Below are positions 34,377-42,116 of a stretch of 64,000 nucleotides of DNA, one piece after another. Both the position numbers and the translations under genes were made by a program. Source of the stretch: CAVTSA01 sp963737225 (GTDB lineage Bacteria; Chloroflexota; Dormibacteria; Dormibacterales; Dormibacteraceae). The DNA is taken from assembly GCA_963737225.1 (NCBI GenBank), contig CAVTSA010000002.1, forward strand, positions 1 through 64,000, in the 5' to 3' direction. The notes beneath the pieces are model-generated. The model did not search any database, was not told the DNA's origin, and saw only the letters and a list, made by a program, of their open reading frames with translations. Position 1 is the stretch's first letter. Each line of letters begins with the position of its first letter.

Positions 34377-34814
34377 ATGGCAACACAGGAAGTTCGGCCC
34401 ATCATCGTCGGCGTCGACGGCTCGTCTTCTTCGCTCGCGGCCCTGGACTGGGCAGCGCATCAGGCCGCGCTCACCCACGAGCCGCTGCTGGTGATCCTGA
34501 CCTGGGAGTGGCCCCGCAATCTCGGTTGGGCGGCCCCGGTCCCCGACGGCTATGACCCGGAGTCGGACGCCAGGCACGTGGTCGATGAGGCCGTCCAGGC
34601 CGTGCGAGCTGCCCATCCCGACGTGGATATCCGTGGGTCGGCCACCCAGGCGAGGCCCGCCCCCACGCTCGTGGAGGCGTCTCGCGGGTCGTCGCTGCTC
34701 GTCGTCGGCAGCCGGGGGCACGGCGGGTTCTCGGGAATGCTGCTGGGATCGGTCAGCCAGCACTGCGTTACCAATGCCCACTGCCCGGTGGTCGTGATTC
34801 GGGACCTCGACTGA
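34377..34814 (+). CDS. Universal stress protein (UspA family)
   Basis: 145 aa. PIIVGVDGSSSSLAALDWAA is the N-terminal strand-helix and LLVVGSRGHGGFSGMLLGSV the ATP-binding G-x2-G-x9-G(S) motif, followed by CPVVVIRD. This is the ATP-binding subclass. It precedes a cNMP-thioredoxin-reductase-like gene by 55 bp on the same strand, in a probable stress/redox operon. Confidence 0.9.
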   Translation: MATQEVRPIIVGVDGSSSSLAALDWAAHQAALTHEPLLVILTWEWPRNLGWAAPVPDGYDPESDARHVVDEAVQAVRAAHPDVDIRGSATQARPAPTLVEASRGSSLLVVGSRGHGGFSGMLLGSVSQHCVTNAHCPVVVIRDLD

Positions 34815-34869
34815 CTGCGCCGCGCCGAGCCTTGAAGCCGATCCCGCCCCCTCCCGTACATTCCATCCC

Positions 34870-36507
34870 ATGACCGAGGGCGGGTGGACGCCGCGTCTGA
34901 CCGATCGTGACATCGACCGGTTCCGGCGCGAAGGGACGTCTCGCCAGGTGATGGCGGGCGAGTACCTCTACCGGGAGGGGGATCTCACGTACGACTTCCA
35001 CGTCCTGATCAGCGCAGAGGTCGAGATCGTGGTCACCGTCGACGGCGCCCAGCGCGTGGTGATGCGTTTTGGATCGAGCCACTTCCTGGGCGAGTTCAAC
35101 ATGCTCACCGGGATGCGGGTGTTCGTTTCAGCGCGCGTCGCCGCCCCGGGCGAGGTCATCGCCGTCCACCGCGATCGCCTGCGCCGGCTGATGGCTGCCG
35201 ACCCAGTCCTCGGTGACACCATCCTGGCTGCGTTCATCGCGCGCCGAACACGGCTGCTCGAAGTCGCCGCGGAGACGGTTCGCGTCATCGGTTCGAGGTA
35301 CTCACCGGACACCCTCCGGGTGCGGGAGTTCCTCGCTCGAACCCGGATCCCCCACGAGTGGATCGACTCCGACGCGGATCCCGACATCGACCACCTGCTG
35401 CACCAATCATCGATCACGGCCGGTGATCTGCCGGCCGTCATCGCCAACGGGTCGGTCATTCGCAACGCCACACCCGGGGTGGTCGCCAGCTATCTTGGGC
35501 TGACGGCCGAGCGCCTGCCGGAACGATGCTTCGACCTGGTCGTGATCGGCGGCGGTCCGGCCGGGCTGGCGGCAGCCGTGTACGGGGCCTCCGAGGGCCT
35601 GCATACGCTGGGCATCGAGATGACCGCGCCCGGCGGTCAGGCCGGCGCCAGCTCCAGGATCGAGAACTACCTCGGGTTCCCCCGGGGCATCACCGGCGCC
35701 GAGCTGACCCAGGCGGCGGTCATCCAGGCGGAGAAGTTCGGAGCACAGCTCACGACACCGTGCCGAGCGACCTTGCTCCGCAGTCGCGGGGGATACCTGA
35801 TCGTCGAGCTGAGCGACGGCACCGAGGTCACCGGCCGGGCCGTGGTGGCGGCGACCGGAGCCGCCTACCGCCGGCTCGAGGCCGACCGTCTGAGCGACTT
35901 CGAGGGAAGGGGCGTCTACTACGCCGCGACCGAGCTGGAGGCGCGCCAGTGCAGCGGCGCCCCGGTCTTGATCGTGGGAGGCGGGAACTCCGCCGGTCAG
36001 GCGGCGATCTTCATGGCCCAGCACGGGTGTTCGGTTTCGATCGTGATCCGGGGCGGGGACCTGCGTAAGAGTATGTCGAGCTACCTGGTCCAACGCATTG
36101 AATCCGACCCTGCCATCACCGTCCGCACGGCGACCACGATCGCGGCGCTGGACGGGGACGAGACGCTCCGGTCAGTGCGCATGCGAACGGCGGACGAGGA
36201 TGTCGTGGTTCCGTGCGGCGGCATCTTCTCGTTCATCGGCGCCGACCCCGCCTCCGACTGGATCGCGGGTTGCGCCGCCCTCGATGAGCACGGCTTCGTC
36301 CGCACCGACGCTTCGCTCACGGCCGAGGACCTGGGCGGGGCGTGGGAGCACCTCGATCGGGCGCCGTTCACATTCGAGACGAGCTATCCAGGGCTCTTCG
36401 CCGTCGGTGACGTCCGCTCGGGGTCGATGAAACGGGTCGCGTCTGCGGTGGGCGAGGGATCAGCCTCCGTACGGGCTGTCCACCAGTACCTGGCGTTCTC
36501 GAGCTAG
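34870..36507 (+). CDS. cNMP-domain thioredoxin-reductase-like flavoprotein
   Basis: 545 aa in three parts. Residues about 10-130 are a cyclic-nucleotide-binding-type domain (YLYREGDLTYDFHVLISAEV, FLGEFNMLTGM). Residues about 140-210 are a glutaredoxin-like domain lacking CxxC (GSRYSPDTLRVREFLARTRI). Residues about 220-540 are thioredoxin-reductase-like, with FAD motif VIGGGPAGLAAAVYG, NAD(P) motif LIVGGGNSAGQAAIF and GLFAVGDVRSGSMKRVA. The CxxC of thioredoxin reductase is replaced in GVYYAATELEARQC, so disulfide exchange is not expected. It is followed by a UBP zinc-finger gene, a frequent pairing. Confidence 0.8.
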   Translation: MTEGGWTPRLTDRDIDRFRREGTSRQVMAGEYLYREGDLTYDFHVLISAEVEIVVTVDGAQRVVMRFGSSHFLGEFNMLTGMRVFVSARVAAPGEVIAVHRDRLRRLMAADPVLGDTILAAFIARRTRLLEVAAETVRVIGSRYSPDTLRVREFLARTRIPHEWIDSDADPDIDHLLHQSSITAGDLPAVIANGSVIRNATPGVVASYLGLTAERLPERCFDLVVIGGGPAGLAAAVYGASEGLHTLGIEMTAPGGQAGASSRIENYLGFPRGITGAELTQAAVIQAEKFGAQLTTPCRATLLRSRGGYLIVELSDGTEVTGRAVVAATGAAYRRLEADRLSDFEGRGVYYAATELEARQCSGAPVLIVGGGNSAGQAAIFMAQHGCSVSIVIRGGDLRKSMSSYLVQRIESDPAITVRTATTIAALDGDETLRSVRMRTADEDVVVPCGGIFSFIGADPASDWIAGCAALDEHGFVRTDASLTAEDLGGAWEHLDRAPFTFETSYPGLFAVGDVRSGSMKRVASAVGEGSASVRAVHQYLAFSS

Positions 36508-36601
36508 GCGTGTCCGGTCGGCGTCGCGGGTATTACCTTGGTCATGCAATGAGAGGGCATCTCGGCGTGCAGCATGCAGTCGGAGGAGGGGGGTCGGGTT
36601 C

Positions 36602-36946
36602 ATGAGCGAGGCTCCCATCGATCCCAGCGCGGCGCCGACCGGGACCGGCTGCCAGGAGTGCGAGCAAGCCGGCGGTTGGTGGTTTCACCTCCGACGGTGT
36701 GCCTTGTGCGGCCACATCGGGTGCTGTGACTCGTCGCCCTCGCAGCACGCCACCAAGCACGCCCAGGAATCCGGGCATCCGATCCTCACCAGCTTCGAAC
36801 CCGGCGAGGACTGGTTCTACGACTACCGGACCGGGGGCATGGTTCCCGGGATGCGCCTGGCGCCGCCCGTCCACCATCCGCTGGATCAGCCGGCGCCCGG
36901 CCCGCGGGGGCGCGTGCCCGCGGATTGGGAGTCGCACCTGCGCTGA
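36602..36946 (+). CDS. UBP-type zinc-finger protein
   Basis: A 114-aa small protein consisting mostly of a ZnF-UBP fold: GCQECEQAGGWWFHLRRCAL, CGHIGCCDSSPSQHATKHAQ, then ESGHPILTSFEPGEDWFYDY. The Cys/His ligands and the FYDY ending match the ubiquitin-binding finger of eukaryotic deubiquitinases. Bacterial versions lack any known ubiquitin partner. It follows the thioredoxin-reductase-like gene by 94 bp on the same strand. Confidence 0.8.
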   Translation: MSEAPIDPSAAPTGTGCQECEQAGGWWFHLRRCALCGHIGCCDSSPSQHATKHAQESGHPILTSFEPGEDWFYDYRTGGMVPGMRLAPPVHHPLDQPAPGPRGRVPADWESHLR

Positions 36947-36977
36947 CGGGCGGGCCTGGTTCGCCGGCCTGCGTGGC

Positions 36978-37586
36978 TCATCGCCAGGTGAAGGGCGGCT
37001 GATAGAAGTCGTTGACGCGGACCGGCCGCCCGGCGACGCCGACCTCCGCGAACTGGTAGAGGATGGCGGCGGTGGGGGCGTAGACGGTGCCCCAGACGAA
37101 CGGCAGGCTGAACGCCGGCGACCTACCCGGCCCGGCTGCCGCGGCGGCCACGCCCAGCTCGGAGATCGTGATGACGAAGAGTCGCGCCACCTCACCTCCC
37201 GGGATCTCCCGCAGGTTCGCGGCGGAGGCGTCGGTCCAGACGACGACCGGGGTGATGACGAATCCGGACCGCGTCTCGAAGTCGTCCAGCAGACCCAGGA
37301 TCGAGTCCGGGCCGGCGGCCAGCCCGACCTCCTCCTCCAACTCGCGGAGGGCGGCCGCGGAGGCATCCTCGCCCGCTTCGAGGCGGCCGCCCGGAAGTCC
37401 CATCTGTCCGGCGTGGCGGGACAACCCCCGGTTGCGCAGGAAGAGAGGCAGCGCGGCTTCGCCCCCGGCTCCCCGCAGGAGTGCGATCGCGACCGCGGCC
37501 CGGCGTGCGTCGCTGTCGGAGGACCATCGCTCGAACGACGCCAGATGACCCCGGATGAGCGCCCGGGAGGCTGGGCTCCGGTCCAA
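36978..37586 (-). CDS. Nudix hydrolase, CoA pyrophosphatase type
   Basis: About 202 aa. LFLRNRGLSRHAGQMGLPGG is the CoA-pyrophosphatase (UPF0035) signature, and GGRLEAGEDASAAALRELEE with EVGL is a full Nudix box. Members split CoA to phosphopantetheine and 3',5'-ADP. The start is uncertain: the frame is open to 37856 into the neighbour, and TTG 37586 is the only start-like codon that gives the usual length. It is convergent with the zinc-finger gene. Confidence 0.75.
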   Translation of the reverse strand: MDRSPASRALIRGHLASFERWSSDSDARRAAVAIALLRGAGGEAALPLFLRNRGLSRHAGQMGLPGGRLEAGEDASAAALRELEEEVGLAAGPDSILGLLDDFETRSGFVITPVVVWTDASAANLREIPGGEVARLFVITISELGVAAAAAGPGRSPAFSLPFVWGTVYAPTAAILYQFAEVGVAGRPVRVNDFYQPPFTWR

Positions 37587-37689
37587 CGTCAGAGGGCGGC
37601 GAGCCGAGCGACGTTGCCCGTCCGCGATGCGCCGAGCACGGCCGGCCTCAACTCGAAACGCCGGCGCTGAGACGTGCGACGCATCGCGA

Positions 37690-38613
37690 TCAGCGGAGCT
37701 GCATGTAGCTTGCCCGGGCGCCGGAGACCTTGGTGACGACTCGATACAGGGACGTCTGAGCGGTGAGGTACAGCTCGCGCCAGTCGGGACCGCCCCAGTT
37801 AAGGTTGGCGACCTTCTCCGGCACCCCGAGGGTTCCCAGGTGGCGTCCGGCGACATCGAAGATCCAGACGCCTCCGGGTCCGGTTACCCACACGTCGCCG
37901 CGCTCGTCGCATTTCATCCCGTCCGGCGAGCCCGTGGGGTGGGGTCCAACCTCTGAGGCGAACAGGCGGCCGTCCCGCAGCGAACCATCGTCCGCGACGG
38001 TGAATGCCTTGACCTCGCCCCGGCTGGTGTCGTCGACGTACAACGTGCGCCCGTCAGGGGACAGGCAGAGGCCGTTCGGCATCTCGAACTCATCCTCGGC
38101 CACCACCAGGTGCGGGTTCCCGATCTCGCCGGGAGCGATGCGGTAGACGCCACGGAACGAGAGCTGGAGCTCGCGCCTGTGGCCCACCGGACCATCGTGT
38201 CGACCGTAGGTCGGGTCGGTGAAGTAGATGGAGTCGTCGGGCGCGACGATGACGTCGTTGGGGCTGTTCAGCTCGCGTCCCTGGTAGTGGGAGGCGACCA
38301 CCTCCTGCGTCCCGTCCGGCCGCTCCCGGACGACCCGGCTCGTCGCGTGCTCGCAGATCACCAGGCCGCCCGCGGCGTCGAGCGTCATCCCATTGCTCTT
38401 GTTCGTCGGCCGGTGGGCGATCGAGGCCCCTTCACCAGGCGCCCAGCGGCGCCGCAGGTTCTCCGGGATATCGCTGAAGAGGAGGTGGCCGCCGCCCCTC
38501 GGGTCCCAGATCGGCCCTTCGGTGAACGTGAAGCCGGACGCGAGCCGCTCGACCTCGACCGCCGGATCGATCAGCTCGTCGAGCTCGTCCGCCAGTCGCT
38601 GCACTGCCGCCAT
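37690..38613 (-). CDS. SMP-30/gluconolactonase family hydrolase
   Basis: A 307-aa six-bladed beta-propeller. FTEGPIWDPRGGGHLLFSDI has the metal Glu, NKSNGMTLDAAGGLVICEHA and LNSPNDVIVAPDDSIYFTDP the Asn ligands, and TGSPDGMKCDERGDVWVTGP the catalytic Asp. It hydrolyses sugar lactones or related esters. GGGAGG lies six bases before ATG 38613. It could be co-transcribed with the Nudix gene downstream. Confidence 0.85.
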   Translation of the reverse strand: MAAVQRLADELDELIDPAVEVERLASGFTFTEGPIWDPRGGGHLLFSDIPENLRRRWAPGEGASIAHRPTNKSNGMTLDAAGGLVICEHATSRVVRERPDGTQEVVASHYQGRELNSPNDVIVAPDDSIYFTDPTYGRHDGPVGHRRELQLSFRGVYRIAPGEIGNPHLVVAEDEFEMPNGLCLSPDGRTLYVDDTSRGEVKAFTVADDGSLRDGRLFASEVGPHPTGSPDGMKCDERGDVWVTGPGGVWIFDVAGRHLGTLGVPEKVANLNWGGPDWRELYLTAQTSLYRVVTKVSGARASYMQLR

Positions 38614-38690
38614 CTACAACCTCCCTCGAGCATCTACCGGCAGGGCCGCCCGCCCGCCAGGGCGGTGCCCAAATGGCTGATCGACGTCGA

Positions 38691-39458
38691 TCAGGGTCGT
38701 TCTGATCGACGGGCCGGCCCGCGGCCGGCAAACGCGGGCTCGTAGATCGCGGTGTGCCGGACGCGAGCCCCTGTCACCTGCACGTCGAGCTCCACGAAAA
38801 GGTGCCCTTTCTTCTCGAAGCACCCGGCCAGCCGAGCACGCGCCTCGACCTCCTGTCCGCGCCGGACGGGCCCGGCATGCTGGACATGGCTCGCCACGTG
38901 CAGCCACGGGCCGAGCCGGTAGCTGGCGCTGAGCGCGGTATTCGCGAAGCGCAGCAGGTGCGCCGGGTGAAGGATCGCCTGTTCGTCGTAGACGGCCAAC
39001 GTCTCCAGGACGTCGCGAAGGTGATGCTGCGCCTGCTCCTCGGTGACGGTTTGCCGATAGGTGCCGAAACCGTGGAGCCGGAAGCTCGACTCTGAGGCCT
39101 CATATCTCCGGGCGGGGAGCGGGTGGTCCTCGAGGGGGGAGAGTTGGTCCGGCCCGTCGTGGAGCCCGACCACGAGGGTGGCGCACAGCTCGCCCCCGAC
39201 GTTCTTCGCGGTCACGGTGTCACCGTCGAACGCGATCTCGAGCTCGTCTCCGTCGTAGACGGGCTTCAGGAGTCGCACCTCGCCCCATCCATGCCGCAGC
39301 CACTCGAGGCCCCAGCGTTCGACCACGGGACGGGTGAGGTAGGCGTAGGTGTCGACGCCGGGCACCAGGCCACCGGCGAAGCCGAGGGTCCGCGCGACGG
39401 TGGGGTTGTGCACCCGGTTCTCGGCGTTCGGATCGGCCAGGAAGGCTCGAAGCCTCAC
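38691..39458 (-). CDS. MaoC/hotdog-like protein
   Basis: 255 aa. NAENRVHNPTVARTLGFAGG and LVPGVDTYAYLTRPVVERWG resemble the hydratase-type helix of MaoC-like hotdog folds, and VRLLKPVYDGDELEIAFDGD is the following strand pair. A second hotdog-like half (LGPWLHVASHVQHAGPVRRG) suggests a double-hotdog enzyme acting on acyl-CoA or a related thioester. Start GTG 39458 was chosen by homology; no strong ribosome site is seen. Substrate unknown. Confidence 0.6.
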   Translation of the reverse strand: MRLRAFLADPNAENRVHNPTVARTLGFAGGLVPGVDTYAYLTRPVVERWGLEWLRHGWGEVRLLKPVYDGDELEIAFDGDTVTAKNVGGELCATLVVGLHDGPDQLSPLEDHPLPARRYEASESSFRLHGFGTYRQTVTEEQAQHHLRDVLETLAVYDEQAILHPAHLLRFANTALSASYRLGPWLHVASHVQHAGPVRRGQEVEARARLAGCFEKKGHLFVELDVQVTGARVRHTAIYEPAFAGRGPARRSERP

Positions 39459-39780
39459 GATGCAAGCTTCACCAGGTGCCCGCCTGGGCTCTGCCCGCGG
39501 CGGGGCCGCACGATCCACCCTCCAGGCGTCAGGGCCTCTCTCCCTCCGCGCGCCGAGCTGCCTCCCCCTCGACGTCGACCCATCGGCAGCCAATGTACAA
39601 CCGCCAGAGGGCGGCCACGTTCCTGCTCGACGGATTCGGAGGGATGTGGCCGAGGCCCGCGACCGCACCGTGGCGGCGGCCGGCCATCCCGTCCCGCGAG
39701 GGGGGCTACCATGGCTACCGGCGCCGGGCAAGCCGGCCCGCGGGTGTCGTCGACCCCGATTCTCACGTGGGGGGTGTGGT
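39459..39780. other. No gene recognised
   Basis: About 320 bp between the hotdog-like gene and the small membrane protein, pointing away from each other, so promoters for both are expected. No clear boxes or ORFs were found. Confidence 0.35.
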
Positions 39781-40023
39781 ATGAAGCGACGTGGCCTTGG
39801 AGCGGCGTTCTGGATCGAGGCGGTGCTGTGCGGGATCGGAGCCTTCTTCGCAATCCTGACGATCGTGCAGCATGACTGGATCGAGACGTTGTTCGGTGTC
39901 GATCCCGATCAGGGCAACGGTTCGGTGGAGTGGATCGTCGTCGTGGCGCTGCTCGTGATCGCGGCCGGCGCGGGCGCGCTTGCCGGGCGCGAGTGGCGCC
40001 GGGCGCACGTGGTGACCGCCTGA
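39781..40023 (+). CDS. 80-aa membrane protein, two spans
   Basis: MKRRGLGAAFWIEAVLCGIG with AFFAILTIV forms one helix and VEWIVVVALLVIAAGAGALA a second, separated by an acidic loop with DPDQGNG. Positive ends put both termini inside. No family name can be given; similar small two-span proteins are frequent in actinobacterial and Chloroflexota genomes. Confidence 0.6.
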   Translation: MKRRGLGAAFWIEAVLCGIGAFFAILTIVQHDWIETLFGVDPDQGNGSVEWIVVVALLVIAAGAGALAGREWRRAHVVTA

Positions 40024-40143
40024 CGTACCCAGTACGCCGCTGACGGCTGGGGCGGCTGGGGGCGACCGCCGGCCGGCCGCCCCCGGGGCGCTCCCGCTCA
40101 GACGCCGCCGGACGAGAGCGAGGGGCGCCCCGTTGCCGCGTCG

Positions 40144-40608
40144 CTACAGCGACGGCGGGGGCAGTGGCTCACCGGTCTCGAGCAGCGTCTTCAGACTGCT
40201 CAGGATGTAGGACCAGCCGCGGACGCTCGCCGCGGTCTTCGGGGAGCCGTCGAGGCGGTCGTGGACGAGCGTCAGCCGGGCATAGCCCTCGGGCATCGCC
40301 TCCACCTCCCAGGTGACCCGGCTTTCCGGTTCCGTCGCGGTCTCGGGATCGTAGAGACTGCGCCACGTGTGCGCGAACCGGCGCGGGGGGTCGTACTCCA
40401 GGACCTCGTTGTCGGTCCAGAGCTGGCTGCGGTCGGGCGACCAGCTCTTGATCCGGGAACCGATCGCGAAATCCGAGGGCTCGTTCTGAGCGCCGAAGTG
40501 GAAGCGCGAGATGTAGGCGGGATCGGTGATCGCCTGCCACACCTCGTCCGCCGACGCTCGAATATAAAGCTGATACACCTGCGTGGCTGTGGCGGTAGCC
40601 GTGGTCAT
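40144..40608 (-). CDS. SRPBCC (AHSA1-like) domain protein
   Basis: 154 aa. VYQLYIRASADEVWQAITDP, GSRIKSWSPDRSQLWTDNEV, PPRRFAHTWRSLYDPE and TLVHDRLDGSPKTAASVRGW are the standard blocks of the AHSA1/CalC group usually partnered by an ArsR repressor. No ArsR gene is adjacent here. The promoter at 40707-40736 carries a palindrome in its spacer. ATG 40608 (MTTATAT) has GGAGAT just upstream; ATG 40614 is an alternative. Confidence 0.8.
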   Translation of the reverse strand: MTTATATATQVYQLYIRASADEVWQAITDPAYISRFHFGAQNEPSDFAIGSRIKSWSPDRSQLWTDNEVLEYDPPRRFAHTWRSLYDPETATEPESRVTWEVEAMPEGYARLTLVHDRLDGSPKTAASVRGWSYILSSLKTLLETGEPLPPPSL

Positions 40609-40706
40609 CTCCAAATCTCCAGGTGACGGTTTCGAGGATCGGAGGGCCGCCGCGCTCGCCCGGGCCGGACCGGTGAACCCTCGACGGCAGGGCTGCCGTC
40701 ACCAAG

Positions 40707-40736
40707 AGGATACGTGATCAATTAGTCACGTGTCAA
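40707..40736 (-). promoter_or_regulatory. Promoter with palindrome between -35 and -10
   Basis: On the minus strand TTGACA (40736-40731), an 18-bp spacer and TATCCT (40712-40707). ACGTGA/TCACGT (40712-40717 and 40726-40731) form a 20-bp inverted repeat filling the spacer, ideal for a dimeric repressor. It drives the SRPBCC gene at 40608. Confidence 0.65.
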
Positions 40737-40745
40737 TAAGGTCAC

Positions 40746-41564
40746 CTATGCCGCCGCCGCGGTGACCAGCCCGAGCTCGGCCAGCATGCTCGCGACGCCC
40801 TCCTCCCGATTCGATCCGGCGATCAGGTCGGCTGCGGCGAGGACGGAGGGGTCCGCGTTCGCGACCGCCACCGAGAGGCCGACCGCCCGGAAGAGCGCCA
40901 GGTCGTTGGGGCCGTCCCCGAACGCCAGCACCTGGGCGGGACCGATATCGAGGAGCTCACACGCGCGGCGGATGCCGTACCCCTTGTCCACCGAGGCCGG
41001 CACCACGTCAAGCAGCTGCGGTCCGGCGTAGGTGATCGTCGCGACCTCGGGCCCTACACCGGCTTCCGCCAGGGCGCCGACCAGCGCGGGCGAATCCAGG
41101 CGCAGGTCGGCAACCCCGAGCGCGCAGCACGGGGCGGCGGCGAGCCCGGTCGCCGGCGCCACCGTCACCGGACCCGCGGGCCACATGCCGCGGACCTCGA
41201 AATAGGACTGGGTGACGGTCCAGCGCTCACCGTCGAACGCTGCGATGCCGACCCCGGGCGCGATCCGCTGCAGTGCCTCGACGACCTGCTCCACGGCAGC
41301 CGGCTCCAGGAGCCGCCGCCAGAGTATCTCGCCGCGACCCGGGTGGTACCCGATCGCGCCGCTGCTGCTGATGCCCAGCGCCACCGCGTCGCGGACGCTC
41401 TCCAGGGTGTCGCGAATCCCGTAGAGCGAGCGGCCGGTGGCGGCCAGGAACGGCACTCCGGAGTCCGACAGCGAACGGATCGCGCGCCGGGTCGCGTCCC
41501 CTAAGGTTCCGGCTGGTTGCAGGAGGGTGCCGTCGAGATCGGAGACGACGGCACGAACCTGCAT
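40746..41564 (-). CDS. HAD-superfamily phosphatase, Cof type
   Basis: 272 aa. VVSDLDGTLLQP is the N-terminal catalytic DxD motif, PFLAATGRSLYGI motif II, DKGYGIRRACELL the motif-III Lys, and LAFGDGPNDLALFRAVGLSV the metal-binding motif IV. The class IIB cap lies between. Such enzymes dephosphorylate sugar phosphates or other small metabolites. ATG 41564 was chosen because GGGAGA lies five bases upstream. Confidence 0.85.
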   Translation of the reverse strand: MQVRAVVSDLDGTLLQPAGTLGDATRRAIRSLSDSGVPFLAATGRSLYGIRDTLESVRDAVALGISSSGAIGYHPGRGEILWRRLLEPAAVEQVVEALQRIAPGVGIAAFDGERWTVTQSYFEVRGMWPAGPVTVAPATGLAAAPCCALGVADLRLDSPALVGALAEAGVGPEVATITYAGPQLLDVVPASVDKGYGIRRACELLDIGPAQVLAFGDGPNDLALFRAVGLSVAVANADPSVLAAADLIAGSNREEGVASMLAELGLVTAAAA

Positions 41565-41684
41565 CTGCTCTCCCATCCTCGCATCCTCGGTCCCCACCCC
41601 GCCGCGTGCGGACAGGTGGCCGCGGCACCGGGGTCTCAGGCGGCCAGGTGTCGATAGATGGTCCCGGCGAGCGTCAACCGACCG

Positions 41685-42098
41685 TCAGCTGACGACGCGG
41701 AGACGAGGCCCGCGCATGCGGCGGATCCGCCTGCGCACGGGCTGACGGGCGCTCAGGAAGGCCGCCGCCGGAACCCGCCAGCAGATCCCGACGATCACGC
41801 CCAGCATGAGCAGGTCGCCGGCGTCCGCCCAGGTGGGATGACGCCAGCCGGTGAAGACCGCCGTGCCCACCGCCATGACGATGACCGCGACCACCTGCAG
41901 CCGGGGCGGGACGTGGGCCAGCGAGGGCTCGCCGATCGTCCACATCGCGGCCGCGAGCGCCGCGAGCACGATCAAGAACACGACCAGGACGCGGATATGG
42001 AACTCGGCGGAGCTCCCGGTCTCGAAGACGGACCACACCCCCCAGCTGATCACGACCAGCGACGTCGCCAGGACCCCGGCGAGCAACGGTCGTTTCAT
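41685..42098 (-). CDS. 137-aa membrane protein of unknown function
   Basis: Four likely helices: LLAGVLATSLVVISWGVWSV, IRVLVVFLIVLAALAAAMWT, LQVVAVIVMAVGTAVFTGWR and DLLMLGVIVGICWRV, with a basic C-terminal tail. No motif is recognised. It starts 18 bp after the gamma-glutamyltransferase stop and is probably co-transcribed with it. Confidence 0.55.
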   Translation of the reverse strand: MKRPLLAGVLATSLVVISWGVWSVFETGSSAEFHIRVLVVFLIVLAALAAAMWTIGEPSLAHVPPRLQVVAVIVMAVGTAVFTGWRHPTWADAGDLLMLGVIVGICWRVPAAAFLSARQPVRRRIRRMRGPRLRVVS

Positions 42099-42116
42099 GT
42101 AATCAGGCTACCCCGA

